The notes: generated from the sequence alone by a model not told the origin. Counted from the first letter of the stretch, positions 35,517 through 45,195 are shown. The stretch: 64,000 bases of DNA from an uncultured Alphaproteobacteria bacterium (GCA_944390765.1 CALXQM010000010.1:32693-96692), one strand, 5' to 3'. Translations and numbers: made by a program.

Positions 35517-35592
35517 AGTAAATATATTTGTATATTTAATTTTTTCATTTCCTTCTATTTTGGGCCTCCTAACATTGGGGGCTTTTTTACAG
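35517..35592 (+). ncRNA. Candidate small RNA, about 75 nt
   Basis: Bounded by a promoter (35482-35510) and an intrinsic terminator (35564-35588), with no open frame between. The RNA would have an AU-rich 5' part, a pyrimidine stretch (UUUCAUUUCCUUCUAUUUU) and a terminator stem whose left arm plus loop reads GCCUCCUAA, complementary to a Shine-Dalgarno. It ends against the stop codon of the convergent metallophosphoesterase gene. Not a recognised family; evidence is structural only. Confidence 0.45.
35564..35588 (+). terminator. Intrinsic terminator, plus strand
   Basis: GCCTCC (35564-35569) pairs with GGGGGC (35577-35582), with one G-T pair and loop TAACATT, then six T. On the minus strand no T tract follows, so it is oriented for plus-strand transcripts. 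Confidence 0.75.
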
Positions 35593-36660
35593 TTAGATTG
35601 AAGGAATATTATCTTTCTTTTGTAATTCTATTAACACAATTTCTGGTATATTGCCTATTCTATAAGGAGACCCCCAAAATCCTACTCCACTGGTAATGTA
35701 GGCATAAGTATTTTTTATATGGTGCAAGATTCCAGTAGAATAATACATAATATTTGTAATTATATTCATAGGAAACATCTGCCCATTATGTGTGTGCCCT
35801 GATAAATGCAATAGAACATTATTTTTTACAGATTCAGAAATGTTTTCTGGCATATGATCTATAACAATTATGTTATCCGCATTATAAGGAATAATATCTA
35901 CTAGTGATTTTCTAAAACTGATAGTCTTGTCTAATCTTCCAACTAATGTTAAATGGTCAAAATTTACAAAATTATCTAATAAAACAGTAATTCCAGCTTT
36001 TCTAAATAAATTTAAGCAACTTTTAATTCCGGCATAAATTTCATGATTCCCTATAACAGCATAAATTTTATATTTTTTACTTAAGTGTGAAAAATTTTGT
36101 ATGAATTCATCTCCATATTTTTCTATAGCTTTTATATCCACGCTATCTCCACCAAAAATAATAAAATCCGGTTTAGATTCTTCACATAATTTAACCACAT
36201 TTGACATAATTCGAGAAGTGCCGATAGAACCAACATGAATATCTGAAACAAAGCAAAATTTTGCATTAACATTCGCTGGTATAACTATCTTTTTTAATCT
36301 AGGATTCATTGCATTTACATATCCAATTGCAAGTAAAATAAAAACGAAAAACAATCCATATGATAGAAAACGTTTGCAATTTAGATCTTTCTTTATAAAT
36401 TTATAAATAATAAAAATCGCTATACACCATATTGAATAATACAATATGAATCCTAAGTATAAATAACCTATATAACATAACAAATCTATAATTAGATTAC
36501 ACTTTATGGATAAATGCATTACACATACAGAAAATAAAATTGTAAGACTCAATAATACAGCTAAAACACTCAACCAAGTTTTTCTAAAAACAACATAGAG
36601 TCCTTTAGCGCAAATGTATCCAGCTAAAACTTCCAATATAGCCATGATTAAAATAATCAT
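35593..36660 (-). CDS. Membrane-anchored calcineurin-like metallophosphoesterase
   Basis: 355 aa. Four hydrophobic segments occupy the first about 120 residues, followed by a YkuE-type phosphoesterase domain. Metal-binding motifs in order: SDIHVGS, GGDSVD, GNHE, IDHMP and GHTHNGQ, all intact. Homologues of this architecture include B. subtilis YkuE and chlamydial LpxG, a UDP-2,3-diacylglucosamine hydrolase of lipid A synthesis; which role applies depends on whether lpxH or lpxI exists elsewhere in the genome. It overlaps the ksgA stop codon by 4 bp. Confidence 0.85.
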   Translation of the reverse strand: MIILIMAILEVLAGYICAKGLYVVFRKTWLSVLAVLLSLTILFSVCVMHLSIKCNLIIDLLCYIGYLYLGFILYYSIWCIAIFIIYKFIKKDLNCKRFLSYGLFFVFILLAIGYVNAMNPRLKKIVIPANVNAKFCFVSDIHVGSIGTSRIMSNVVKLCEESKPDFIIFGGDSVDIKAIEKYGDEFIQNFSHLSKKYKIYAVIGNHEIYAGIKSCLNLFRKAGITVLLDNFVNFDHLTLVGRLDKTISFRKSLVDIIPYNADNIIVIDHMPENISESVKNNVLLHLSGHTHNGQMFPMNIITNIMYYSTGILHHIKNTYAYITSGVGFWGSPYRIGNIPEIVLIELQKKDNIPSI

Positions 36661-37490
36661 AATAAATTCCTATGTATAACAACTGCCTTGACTATTGTCT
36701 TAAAATCATTTATGGACAATTCTTCTGCCCTAATTAGTTTACTGTATCCCATATTGTTTAAAATATTTTCGATATTAGGTATATATTCTCTTAAGGATTT
36801 TACAATAATTTTGCGTTTATGCAAAAAGCTATCTCCTACTATTTTTAAAAATAAATCGAAATCCTTATCTAATTCATCTTTAATATAAGGTTGAAATTTT
36901 ACCACTGTAGAGCGAACTTTTGGAGAAGGGAAAAAACTTCCAGGTTCTAAATCAAACATTTTTCTAACTTTTGACTTCCATTGACTAATTACAGATAACT
37001 TTCCGTAAAACTTAGTATTAGGCTTAGCATATAATCTATCTGCAACTTCTTTTTGAAACATTAAAACTAAGGTTTCGTATCTATCAAAATTTCTTAACCA
37101 TTTAAATAACAACTGTGTAGAAATATTATATGGTAAATTAGATATTATAATTTGTGGAGAAATAATTAGTTCATTAAATTTCAAAGCATCACAATGTATT
37201 ATTTCTAATTTATCTAAAAATAAATGTTTTAAATTATTCCAAACCTCAACCCATCTTAAATCATATTCGACAATATAAAGCTTTTTTATTGAATATTTTA
37301 AAATCTCAAGAGTAAGACCGCCAGGGCCTGGTCCTATCTCCATCACTACTTTATTATTTAGATCTCCTGCTGTTGTTACTATTTTATTATTTATCTTTTC
37401 ATCAAACAAAAAATTCTGCCCAAAATTCTTTTTTGCAAAAAAATTGGAATTATTATATATACTTTTAGCTGTAATTCCTTTAAAACCCAC
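36657..37490 (-). CDS. ksgA: 16S rRNA dimethyladenosine transferase
   Basis: Methylates A1518 and A1519 of 16S rRNA in late 30S assembly. KKNFGQNFLFDEKI, then SAM-binding MEIGPGPGGLTLEIL, catalytic NLPYNIS, and FQKEVADRLYAKPNTKFYGK with FFPSPKVRSTVVKF are all conserved. 277 aa, normal. It follows surA by 5 bp; surA-(pdxA)-ksgA is a standard arrangement, here without pdxA. Confidence 0.96.
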   Translation of the reverse strand: MGFKGITAKSIYNNSNFFAKKNFGQNFLFDEKINNKIVTTAGDLNNKVVMEIGPGPGGLTLEILKYSIKKLYIVEYDLRWVEVWNNLKHLFLDKLEIIHCDALKFNELIISPQIIISNLPYNISTQLLFKWLRNFDRYETLVLMFQKEVADRLYAKPNTKFYGKLSVISQWKSKVRKMFDLEPGSFFPSPKVRSTVVKFQPYIKDELDKDFDLFLKIVGDSFLHKRKIIVKSLREYIPNIENILNNMGYSKLIRAEELSINDFKTIVKAVVIHRNLL

Positions 37491-37495
37491 TGCAA

Positions 37496-38770
37496 TTACC
37501 TAGCAATAAAGTTTCTATTGTTTACATATTCAATATGTGCTTTTTCTTGTAATTCCTGAATTTCTCTACTAGAAAAAATACTCAAACGCTCATTTATTTT
37601 TTGATTTCTTATATCAGAAATAGTTGGATCTGGAATTTTTTTAATATCTTTTTTTAATACACAGAAAACAAATAATGCCTGTTTATCTGAAATGATATCG
37701 CTAACTTGACCTTGCTTACATTTAGATAATTTTTCTCTTATATCTGGATGCATCAACTCTAGTGTTGCAACAATTGGTTCAGATACATAGCAACCTATTA
37801 CTTTTGCTTGATTAATGAACTGTGATTGTGAAGGAAAGCTTATTTTCAATTCATTCAACAAAGCTCTTGTATCTTGTCCATTCGCATACTCAGGACGAGG
37901 AACAGCTATATGGATAAATTTAATAGTTGTAATATAATCATGCCCAGCTGCTTTTTTATCTTTTAAGTATAAAATATAATATCCTTGACTATTTTTTACT
38001 ATCTTATATTCACCTAACGCCATTTCACTTAATGCGGAAAATTCTTCTGTAGAAACTTGACCTGAAAATACCCAACCAAGATCTCCTCCTTTTTTAGCAT
38101 CCGGACTTTGAGAAAACTGTTGAGCTAATTCTTCGAATTTACCACCTTTATCTAGAATTTGTTTTATGCTATTAACTTTCGATAATATGATTTGCTCTGA
38201 TTTTTTATTTGTTAGAGGAAAAAACATCCGATATACGTAAAATGACTCCATTTTCTTTTTACTTTTTATATCATCCAATGTTCTTTTTAATTCATATTGT
38301 GAAATATTAATATTTCTTCCAAACTTTGCTTCGATATAATGATTCCATGATAAATTAATTTTTATGTTTTTCTTTAACTGTTCTACATTTACATTCTTAT
38401 CTTCTAACCATTTTGTGAATGCGTTAACATTCATATTATTTCTCAAAGCCATATTTGAAAAAATTTCATCGATTTCTTTTTTATTGGTCCATCCACCTTT
38501 AGGAGTAAACTTTTGTATATGATGCCATTTAATACAAGATAAAATTAATTCATTTAATGCTTCTTTCTCTAACATATCACTAGACTCTATACCCATTGAT
38601 ACTTTCATAATCTGTAGTTTATCGATAACATCTTTTTTTAAAATTATCTCTCCATCTACATATGCAACTACGCCAGGATATTCATACTCAATAGAGGAAC
38701 TTTTTGCTAAGACATTCATTGAAAATCCGACAATAATGAATAAAAATGAAATTTTCAAAATTCTTAGCAT
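37496..38770 (-). CDS. surA: Periplasmic chaperone / peptidyl-prolyl isomerase SurA
   Basis: 424 aa with a signal peptide (ISFLFIIVGFSMNVLAKSS, cleavage near 22). The SurA N-terminal domain (YPGVVAYVDGEIILKKDV, later EALNELILSCIKWHH) precedes a clear parvulin domain (FEELAQQFSQSPDAKKGGDL, GWVFSGQ, GYYILYLKDKK) and a second, diverged parvulin-like region before the C-terminal helix. Assists outer-membrane porin folding. lptD, often upstream, is not here; the RND operon lies upstream instead. Confidence 0.9.
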   Translation of the reverse strand: MLRILKISFLFIIVGFSMNVLAKSSSIEYEYPGVVAYVDGEIILKKDVIDKLQIMKVSMGIESSDMLEKEALNELILSCIKWHHIQKFTPKGGWTNKKEIDEIFSNMALRNNMNVNAFTKWLEDKNVNVEQLKKNIKINLSWNHYIEAKFGRNINISQYELKRTLDDIKSKKKMESFYVYRMFFPLTNKKSEQIILSKVNSIKQILDKGGKFEELAQQFSQSPDAKKGGDLGWVFSGQVSTEEFSALSEMALGEYKIVKNSQGYYILYLKDKKAAGHDYITTIKFIHIAVPRPEYANGQDTRALLNELKISFPSQSQFINQAKVIGCYVSEPIVATLELMHPDIREKLSKCKQGQVSDIISDKQALFVFCVLKKDIKKIPDPTISDIRNQKINERLSIFSSREIQELQEKAHIEYVNNRNFIAR

Positions 38771-38853
38771 AAAAACCCCTGCTCTAAAAATCTTTTGATA
38801 TTCAGAGTACTATAACCTCATTAATAATTCAATATATCGAAAATAAGCAAATT

Positions 38854-40263
38854 TTATTTATAAAGAGTCTTCCAACCACCACCAAGAGCCTTACATAAAT
38901 CGACTACGGCATCAAGTTGATCTTGTAATGCTGTAACTAATTCCATTTCTCCTGACAATAAGTTTCTTTCTACATCTAATAAATCAATTAAACCAATAAG
39001 CCCAGCATCTTTTTGCTTTTTAGCTATATCATAACTTCGCTTTAAGGCATTAACTTGTCTTGTACGAGAAATAACAATATCACGGGATTTATGATTTTTA
39101 ACTAAGGCATCGAGAGTTTCTTTAAATGCTGTTTGTACTGTCTTTTCATAATATGCTAACGCTGCTCTATAATTAGCTCTAGCAGAAGCACTCATAGATG
39201 ATAGCCTACCTCCTGTAAAAACAGGCATACTAATGCCACTATTAAATGTCCACATATCACTTCCTGAAGTGAATAGTTTTCCTAATTTCAAACTTTCAAA
39301 TCCAAAAGCGCCTGTTAAAGAAATAGATGGGAAAAAGGCGGCTTTAGCTTCACCAATTTTAGCATTTGCAGCAATTAACATACCTTCAGCATTTAATAAA
39401 TCAGGTCTTCTACTTAAAATATCTGAAGGAATACCTTTTGGAATTTTGTTAGGAATTCTTAACTTTTCAATTGCATGGTCTGGAGTTGTTTTTCTTTCCA
39501 TCATGATTCTTGGAGTGCATCCTAATAATACACTCATAGATGTTTCTGCTTTAGCTAAAGACTCTTCTAAACTAATAACTGTAGTCTTGACCGAATCCAT
39601 CTCTGACTGAATACGTAAGAGGTCTAACTCTGTACAATATCCACTTTCAAAACGACTCTTATAAATTTTATAAGTTTGTTTACGAGTTAATAAGGTTCTA
39701 TTTGCAATACTTAATTTTGCATCTAATGCGCGGATAAGAAAATAATTTTTTGCAACTTGGGCAGTTATACTCAATAAGATAGCATCCTTAGCCGCTCTAG
39801 TTGCTAACAACTCAGCTCTTGCTGCCTCATTGGATCTGCGGTATTTACCAAAAAAATCGATTTCATAAGAAGCCCCAAGTGCTCCAAGATAATCAGTAGA
39901 ATTACGTTTAGTAGTCATACCAGGAACAAAAGACTTTCCATTTTTTGAAATATAGGATTTAGTTCCTTCTCCATTAATTGCAATTTGAGGGAGCATATCA
40001 CTTTGAGCAATACCTGCTGCTGCTTTTGCCATATCGATATTAGCTATAGCTTGTTTTAGATCAGCATTATTTTTGAGAGCCTGTTCTTCTAATTTGTTTA
40101 AGGTTTCAATTCCAAAAACACTCCACCATTTATCTTTCGTAAATTGCTCAATTTCTTCTTTATCACTCAATTTAGGAATATCTACCTTCGGTGGAACATA
40201 GTCAGGTCCTACAGTACAACCCACTAATAGAAAAACTGGAATAGTATATAATAATTTATGCAT
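38854..40263 (-). CDS. Outer-membrane efflux channel lipoprotein (OprM/NodT family)
   Basis: Outer-membrane component of the tripartite RND pump. Start chosen at ATG 40263, 3 nt after GGGGAAGAGA; it gives MHKLLYTIPVFLLVGCTVGP, a signal peptide with lipobox LVGC, and overlaps the pump gene by 8 bp. TVGPDYVPPKV is the NodT-family N-terminus. Two outer-membrane-efflux repeats follow (ALKNNADLKQAIANIDMAKA and LLNAEGMLIAANAKIGEAKA), the second with AAFFPSISLTGAFG. 469 aa. Confidence 0.93.
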   Translation of the reverse strand: MHKLLYTIPVFLLVGCTVGPDYVPPKVDIPKLSDKEEIEQFTKDKWWSVFGIETLNKLEEQALKNNADLKQAIANIDMAKAAAGIAQSDMLPQIAINGEGTKSYISKNGKSFVPGMTTKRNSTDYLGALGASYEIDFFGKYRRSNEAARAELLATRAAKDAILLSITAQVAKNYFLIRALDAKLSIANRTLLTRKQTYKIYKSRFESGYCTELDLLRIQSEMDSVKTTVISLEESLAKAETSMSVLLGCTPRIMMERKTTPDHAIEKLRIPNKIPKGIPSDILSRRPDLLNAEGMLIAANAKIGEAKAAFFPSISLTGAFGFESLKLGKLFTSGSDMWTFNSGISMPVFTGGRLSSMSASARANYRAALAYYEKTVQTAFKETLDALVKNHKSRDIVISRTRQVNALKRSYDIAKKQKDAGLIGLIDLLDVERNLLSGEMELVTALQDQLDAVVDLCKALGGGWKTLYK

Positions 40264-43200
40264 TTCTCTTCCCCTTAAAATAATCACTCATTTTAGTGAC
40301 TAATACAAAAAATAAAGGCACGAATAAAGGTGCCAATATTGTTGCTCCCAGCATACCACCAATAACACTAGTTCCAATAGCATGACGACTAGCACTTCCA
40401 GCACCAGTGCTAACAGCTAAAGGCACACATCCTAAAATAAAGGCTAAAGAAGTCATAACAATTGGTCTAAACCTCAATTTAGCAGCTGTAATTGCGGACT
40501 CAATTAATTCCATCCCCTGTTTTCTAAACATAACAGCAAATTCAACAATTAAAATAGCATTTTTTGCTGATAAACCTACAAGAGTAATAAGCGCTACCTG
40601 GAAATAAATGTCATTACTTAATCCTCGTAATTCAACCGCTGTAATCGCACCAAACATAGCGAAAGGAACGGCTAATAATACCGAAAAAGGCAATGTCCAT
40701 CTCTCATAAAGAGCTGCTAAAATTAAGAATACTACTATTAAACCTAAAATTAAAGCATCATATGACGAACCACTATTTTCCTTTTCCTGATAAGCAGATC
40801 CAGTCCAAGCAAAATCATAACCGCTACCTAAAACTTCATGAGCTGTTTCTTCAATAATCTTGATAGCCTGTCCTGAAGAATATCCAACTGCAGGAGTAGC
40901 CAAAATTTTTGCTGATGTAAACATATTAAAACGTTCCATCAGTACAGGACCAACAATAGGAACAAATTTTACAAATGCCGATAATGGAATCATTGCGCCA
41001 TTATTTGATTTTACATAAACCTCAGAAAGTTGATCGGAATATGCTCTATATTTATCTTCAGCTTGTATAAAAACTTTAAATCCTCTACCAGCCTTTGAAA
41101 AATCATTGACATAAAAAGTATTAAATGTAGTTGATACAGCAATATATATATCATCAATAGAAACTCCCATAGATAAAGCTTTAACTTCATCAACTTCCAT
41201 TTTTAATTGAGGATATGCAGCACTAAAGGTTGTTCTAGCGGTTGCTATTTCTGGACGTTTGGATAAAGCTACAACAAGCTCATTCGCTTTGTTTTCTAAA
41301 GCGACAACATCGATATCTCCTTTTTGCTGAATATAACCCTCTACACCTCCAGTCGTGCTCATTCCTATAATTGCAGGCAAACTAAAAGCAAAAACAGAAC
41401 CTTCGGCAATTGACTTATATCCTATTCCCATAACCTTACGAGTAAGTGCGGAAACAGATTGATCTTCATTCTGTCTTACGCTCCAATCCTTTAACATAGT
41501 AAAAATAACGCCAGCACTAGTCGAAGCAGTTCCGCTCAGCATATCGTATCCAGCTGCATAAATGCAATCTCTGACATTTGTATCTTTTGCCAAAACATCT
41601 GTTACTTTAGAAATGGCTTCAACTGTTTTATCTAAAGAGCAAGCAGGATCCATAGATGTTGTTGTGATAAATGTACCCTGATCTTCTTCAGGTACTAAAC
41701 TTCCTGGGGTTATACTAAACATCAAAACAGTAATTGCAATAATAGATGCAATTACTAAACAGGAAGACTTTACATGTCTAGTAAAAAATGAAACTAAACT
41801 TACATACTTATCTGTTAATTTTTGAAATACATTATCAAACCAAGTAAAAAATGCATTATCTTTTACTTTATTGCCTGTTTTTTGCTCTAAAAATATTACA
41901 CATAAGGCTGGCGTTAAAGTCAACGCACATATTCCGGAAATTACTACGGAAACTGCAATTGTAATAGCAAATTGCTTATACATTGTTCCTGCTAAACCTC
42001 CCATAAAACCAACAGGGACGAAAACCGCACATAAGACTAATACAATAGCTATTAGAGCTCCTGTAACTTCTTCCATAGCTTTTATTGTTGCATCTCTTAC
42101 AGATATCCCTTCTGTTCTCATAATTCTTTCAACGTTTTCAATAACAACGATAGCATCATCTACAACAATTCCTATAGCAAGAACTAAACCGAACAAAGTC
42201 AATGTATTTATAGAAAACCCCAATGCTAGCATACCAGCAAAAGCTCCTATGATGGATACAGGTACTGCCAAACATGGAATAATTGTTGCTCTAAACCTCT
42301 TTAAAAATATGAATATTACTAAAACAACTAAAAGAATCGCTTCAAATAATGTTCTTTCTACCTCTGAAATAGAATTCTTAACGAATCCTGTCGTATCCAT
42401 ACATATTGTTGTTTTAATCCCATCAGGGAAACTTTTTGAAAGTTCAGCTAATTTTTTATCAATACGTTCAGCCGTGGCTAAAGCGTTAGCGCCAGGAGCT
42501 AAAGAAATCATAACAGGTGTTGCATCAAATCCTTCCTTTGTTTTTGCAACCATATCATAATTTTGTGCCCCTAATTCTACATCGGCAATTTCTTTTAATT
42601 TCAAAGTACGACCATCAGGATACGCCCTAATAATAATTTCCTCAAATTGTTTTTCTGAAGTTAATCTACCTTCCACTGAGATTACATAATTTCTATCGAC
42701 TTTAATAGACATAGGCTGTTTACCAACTGCGCCGGCAGCCCTTTGCGCATTCTGCGATTGAATTGCAGCAACAATTTCAGAAGCACTTAAATTTAATTTT
42801 GCTAATTTATCCGGTTTTAACCAAATACGCATGCAGTAAACATTTCCTGTCATGGCCATAGCGTCACCGACGCCTTCAATTCTTTTCAATTCATCAATTA
42901 TATTTAATAAAACATAGTTTCCGACATACACAGGACTATATAATCCATTATCACAGTAAAATGCTAAAACCCTTAAAATAGAAGGACTTCTTTTTACAAC
43001 GTTGACACCATATTTTTTACATTCCTCCGGCAATGAGACGGTAGCCTGCTGAACACGATTATTAACATTGATCATGGCCATATCAGGATCAGTACCTACT
43101 TTAAAATACACATTAATATTTGATTCACCGCTATTAGAAGAAGACGTTGAATTCATATAAATCATGTCATCAACACCATTAATTTTATCCTCAATAGTAG

Positions 43201-43390
43201 CAACAATGGTTTCTAATTGAGTTTCTGCACTAGAACCTGGATATTGAGCTCTGACCATTACGGTAGGTGGAGTTAAATTTGGATATTGTTCTATTGATAA
43301 ATTATTAATAGAAACAATACCTGCAAGGACAATAATTAAAGAAACAACTGTAGCAAATATAGGTCTGTCAATAAAAAAACGAGAAATCAT
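40256..43390 (-). CDS. RND multidrug efflux permease (HAE1/AcrB family)
   Basis: 1044 aa, full length, inner-membrane proton-driven pump of hydrophobic and amphiphilic drugs. ISRFFIDRPIFATVVSLIIV is the family N-terminus, SIEQYPNLTPPTV follows, the proton-relay Asp pair is in GIVVDDAIVVIENVER and the relay Lys in VGLSAKNAILIVEFA. Two large periplasmic loops and 12 membrane segments are in the expected places. Fits AcrB/MexB/TtgB types; substrates not deducible. Middle gene of the pump operon, 2 bp after the adaptor gene. Confidence 0.95.
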   Translation of the reverse strand: MISRFFIDRPIFATVVSLIIVLAGIVSINNLSIEQYPNLTPPTVMVRAQYPGSSAETQLETIVATIEDKINGVDDMIYMNSTSSSNSGESNINVYFKVGTDPDMAMINVNNRVQQATVSLPEECKKYGVNVVKRSPSILRVLAFYCDNGLYSPVYVGNYVLLNIIDELKRIEGVGDAMAMTGNVYCMRIWLKPDKLAKLNLSASEIVAAIQSQNAQRAAGAVGKQPMSIKVDRNYVISVEGRLTSEKQFEEIIIRAYPDGRTLKLKEIADVELGAQNYDMVAKTKEGFDATPVMISLAPGANALATAERIDKKLAELSKSFPDGIKTTICMDTTGFVKNSISEVERTLFEAILLVVLVIFIFLKRFRATIIPCLAVPVSIIGAFAGMLALGFSINTLTLFGLVLAIGIVVDDAIVVIENVERIMRTEGISVRDATIKAMEEVTGALIAIVLVLCAVFVPVGFMGGLAGTMYKQFAITIAVSVVISGICALTLTPALCVIFLEQKTGNKVKDNAFFTWFDNVFQKLTDKYVSLVSFFTRHVKSSCLVIASIIAITVLMFSITPGSLVPEEDQGTFITTTSMDPACSLDKTVEAISKVTDVLAKDTNVRDCIYAAGYDMLSGTASTSAGVIFTMLKDWSVRQNEDQSVSALTRKVMGIGYKSIAEGSVFAFSLPAIIGMSTTGGVEGYIQQKGDIDVVALENKANELVVALSKRPEIATARTTFSAAYPQLKMEVDEVKALSMGVSIDDIYIAVSTTFNTFYVNDFSKAGRGFKVFIQAEDKYRAYSDQLSEVYVKSNNGAMIPLSAFVKFVPIVGPVLMERFNMFTSAKILATPAVGYSSGQAIKIIEETAHEVLGSGYDFAWTGSAYQEKENSGSSYDALILGLIVVFLILAALYERWTLPFSVLLAVPFAMFGAITAVELRGLSNDIYFQVALITLVGLSAKNAILIVEFAVMFRKQGMELIESAITAAKLRFRPIVMTSLAFILGCVPLAVSTGAGSASRHAIGTSVIGGMLGATILAPLFVPLFFVLVTKMSDYFKGKRNA

Positions 43391-43392
43391 TT

Positions 43393-44532
43393 TTATGCTC
43401 CTTTCTCTTCACCATTTTCAATCAATGGGGAAACAGTAGAACCAGGACGAACTTTTACTAATCCTTCAGAAACAATAAGTTCTCCTAATTTTAATCCAGA
43501 ACTAATAACGGCTTTATTTTCAAAAATCTCTGCTTGAACAGGTCTCACTTCAATTGTTTTATCTTCTTTTATCACATATGTCATAAATCCAGCCTGAGTA
43601 GAAACCAAAGAAGATACAGGAATTACTGTAGCATCTTTATATTCTGCTCCAATAATACGAATCCTAACAAACTGTCCAGGTAATAAAGCTCTTTGGGATT
43701 CATCGTTAGGAATTTCTGCTTTTATAGAAACACTAGAAGTTTGATTATCTTCACTACTATCTACAAAAATAATTTTCCCCATTTTAGGATATACGCTTCC
43801 ATCTGGCATAATAACTTCAACTTTAAAGTCGTCTTTTTCTGCTAATGTAATTTTTCCACTACGATAACTTTTAGCTAAATTAGTCCATAATGAACCTGAA
43901 ATGGAAAAATTAGCATGTAAAGGGCAAACCTTAACCATAGAGGTTAATAAACTAGAATCTCCATTAGGAGAAATAAGGTTACCAACAGATTGAGCCTCTT
44001 TCCTAACAATACCAGAAATTGGAGCTTTAACTTCAGTATACCCTAAATTAATTTCTGCTTCGTGTAATGCTCCTTCTGCAACTTTTAAATTAGCTTCTGC
44101 CCTTTCATAAGCTGATAAAGAATCGTCATATTCTTTCTGACTAATCGCTTTATCTTTATGTAATTTTTCCATGCGTGCGAAATCACGAGAAGTACGGCGC
44201 AATTCTGATTGTGCTTGGGCCAGAGTTCCTTTTGCTCTAGTTAATGCTGCTTGATATGGAGCTGGATCTATCTCAAATAATTTAGTTCCCTGCTGAATAT
44301 ACTCACCTTCGTTATAAGTCCTGGATTTTAGAATGCCACCAACCTGGGCACGCACTTGAATTTCTAGTGAACCAGTAATTTTTGCAGGAACCTCTATATG
44401 TAAGGGAATATTTTGTTTTACAACTTTTACGGCTTTTACTATAGGAGCCGACATTTGAACTTGTTTCTGTTCTTTACAGCCACAAATTACAAGAAATATA
44501 GTCAAAGGCACAACATACAAACTTCTAGCCAC
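43393..44532 (-). CDS. RND efflux periplasmic adaptor lipoprotein (AcrA family)
   Basis: 379 aa membrane-fusion protein linking pump and channel. Lipoprotein signal with lipobox VICGC. The order is beta-barrel/lipoyl start (GSLEIQVRAQVGGILKSRTY, then EGEYIQQGTKLFEIDPAPY), an alpha-hairpin (SELRRTSRDFARMEKLHKDK) and the second lipoyl half (YTEVKAPISGIVRKEAQSVG). The start codon appears to be GTG (44532) just after a GGGGGG stretch. First gene of the adaptor-permease-channel operon. No TetR/MarR-type repressor gene is adjacent. Confidence 0.94.
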   Translation of the reverse strand: MARSLYVVPLTIFLVICGCKEQKQVQMSAPIVKAVKVVKQNIPLHIEVPAKITGSLEIQVRAQVGGILKSRTYNEGEYIQQGTKLFEIDPAPYQAALTRAKGTLAQAQSELRRTSRDFARMEKLHKDKAISQKEYDDSLSAYERAEANLKVAEGALHEAEINLGYTEVKAPISGIVRKEAQSVGNLISPNGDSSLLTSMVKVCPLHANFSISGSLWTNLAKSYRSGKITLAEKDDFKVEVIMPDGSVYPKMGKIIFVDSSEDNQTSSVSIKAEIPNDESQRALLPGQFVRIRIIGAEYKDATVIPVSSLVSTQAGFMTYVIKEDKTIEVRPVQAEIFENKAVISSGLKLGELIVSEGLVKVRPGSTVSPLIENGEEKGA

Positions 44533-44558
44533 AATCCCCCCATTAAAATATTTTGCTA

Positions 44559-44587
44559 ATTTTCAATGAATTAAAGAATAATGTCAA
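44559..44587 (-). promoter_or_regulatory. Predicted promoter of the RND efflux operon
   Basis: On the minus strand -35 TTGACA (44587-44582), 17-bp spacer, -10 GAAAAT (44564-44559; 4 of 6 consensus bases), about 27 bp before the GTG start of the adaptor. Confidence 0.55.
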
Positions 44588-44604
44588 TAGCAAATTAATA
44601 TTTT

Positions 44605-44619
44605 ATTAACTTCGTTAAT
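44605..44619. promoter_or_regulatory. Perfect 15-bp palindrome upstream of the efflux promoter
   Basis: ATTAACTTCGTTAAT (6+3+6), centred about 25 bp upstream of the -35. The position suits an activator or repressor site; the regulator is not in the window. Confidence 0.45.
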
Positions 44620-44684
44620 CAAAATGGAGATATTGATTTATTGATGTAATAATTAAATTATAAGTAGAAGTAAATAAAGGTTTA

Positions 44685-44720
44685 TAGATTCTCACGTTAG
44701 TTACACTTGCTCAGAATTAT
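44685..44720 (+). repeat. Degenerate right half of MITE-like element
   Basis: TAGATTCTCACGTTAGTTAC, then ACTTGCTCAGAATTATG, clearly derived from the right half but with about one mismatch in six. Confidence 0.5.
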
Positions 44721-45068
44721 GCTTGATGGCATAATGATGCGGATTTCTACTTTTTGATTTTGATACTAAACAAATTTTAATTCGTAATATAATTATATTA
44801 TTGTAGTGAACGGTTTTAAATGAATACTTTGGAAATGAAATTAAAATTGCGAAACTTAATAGAATTAATGAAAAAGAAAATATAAAAAACAAAGTGAACA
44901 AGTTAAAAGGTTTGTTATTCAAATAGACTTGACGAGGTTTCCATGTAAAATACGCACTATTGATATAGTATAGAGTACTATTTTAGAACGGTTATAAATT
45001 TTTTCAATTATAGAAGAGTATGCCAGAATATCTAAAGAGCGATCTTTTAGGTTTTTGTTGTACAAGTA

Positions 45069-45092
45069 AAATAGTTTTTGTAAAAACTATTT
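45069..45092 (-). terminator. AT-rich hairpin downstream of prmC
   Basis: AAATAGTTTTT and AAAAACTATTT form an 11-bp stem with a 2-nt loop, about 100 bp past the prmC stop on the minus strand, followed there by TTTTAC. Possible terminator of the ftsE-to-prmC operon; low GC makes it weak. Confidence 0.35.
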
Positions 45093-45195
45093 CTATAACG
45101 AGAAATATATTTTTAATTTATTTAAAAAGATTGTGATATTGAAAGCTGAAAATAGATTTAAAAATATCATTTGATGATGTTACCGTATTATAGAT

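Larger units (their letters stand above)
44533..45195. other. Gap between RND operon and prmC
   Basis: 663 bp without a convincing gene. It contains the pump promoter and a palindrome near the left end, a decayed repeat at 44685-44720 and an AT hairpin at 45069-45092. The middle (about 44740-45050) shows nothing I can name. Confidence 0.6.

Noticed and set aside
35227..35592. A small protein gene on the plus strand here
   Set aside because: The longest ATG frame is about 20 codons of Ile/Tyr-rich translation; a short RNA fits better.
41871..42560. A 229-codon open frame on the plus strand
   Set aside because: It lies wholly antisense to the RND permease, has a Thr/Ile/Ala-rich mirror composition and no ribosome site.
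44701..44922. A 73-codon minus-strand frame with hydrophobic stretches
   Set aside because: Phe/Ile-rich translation of AT sequence, overlaps a decayed repeat, no ribosome site.
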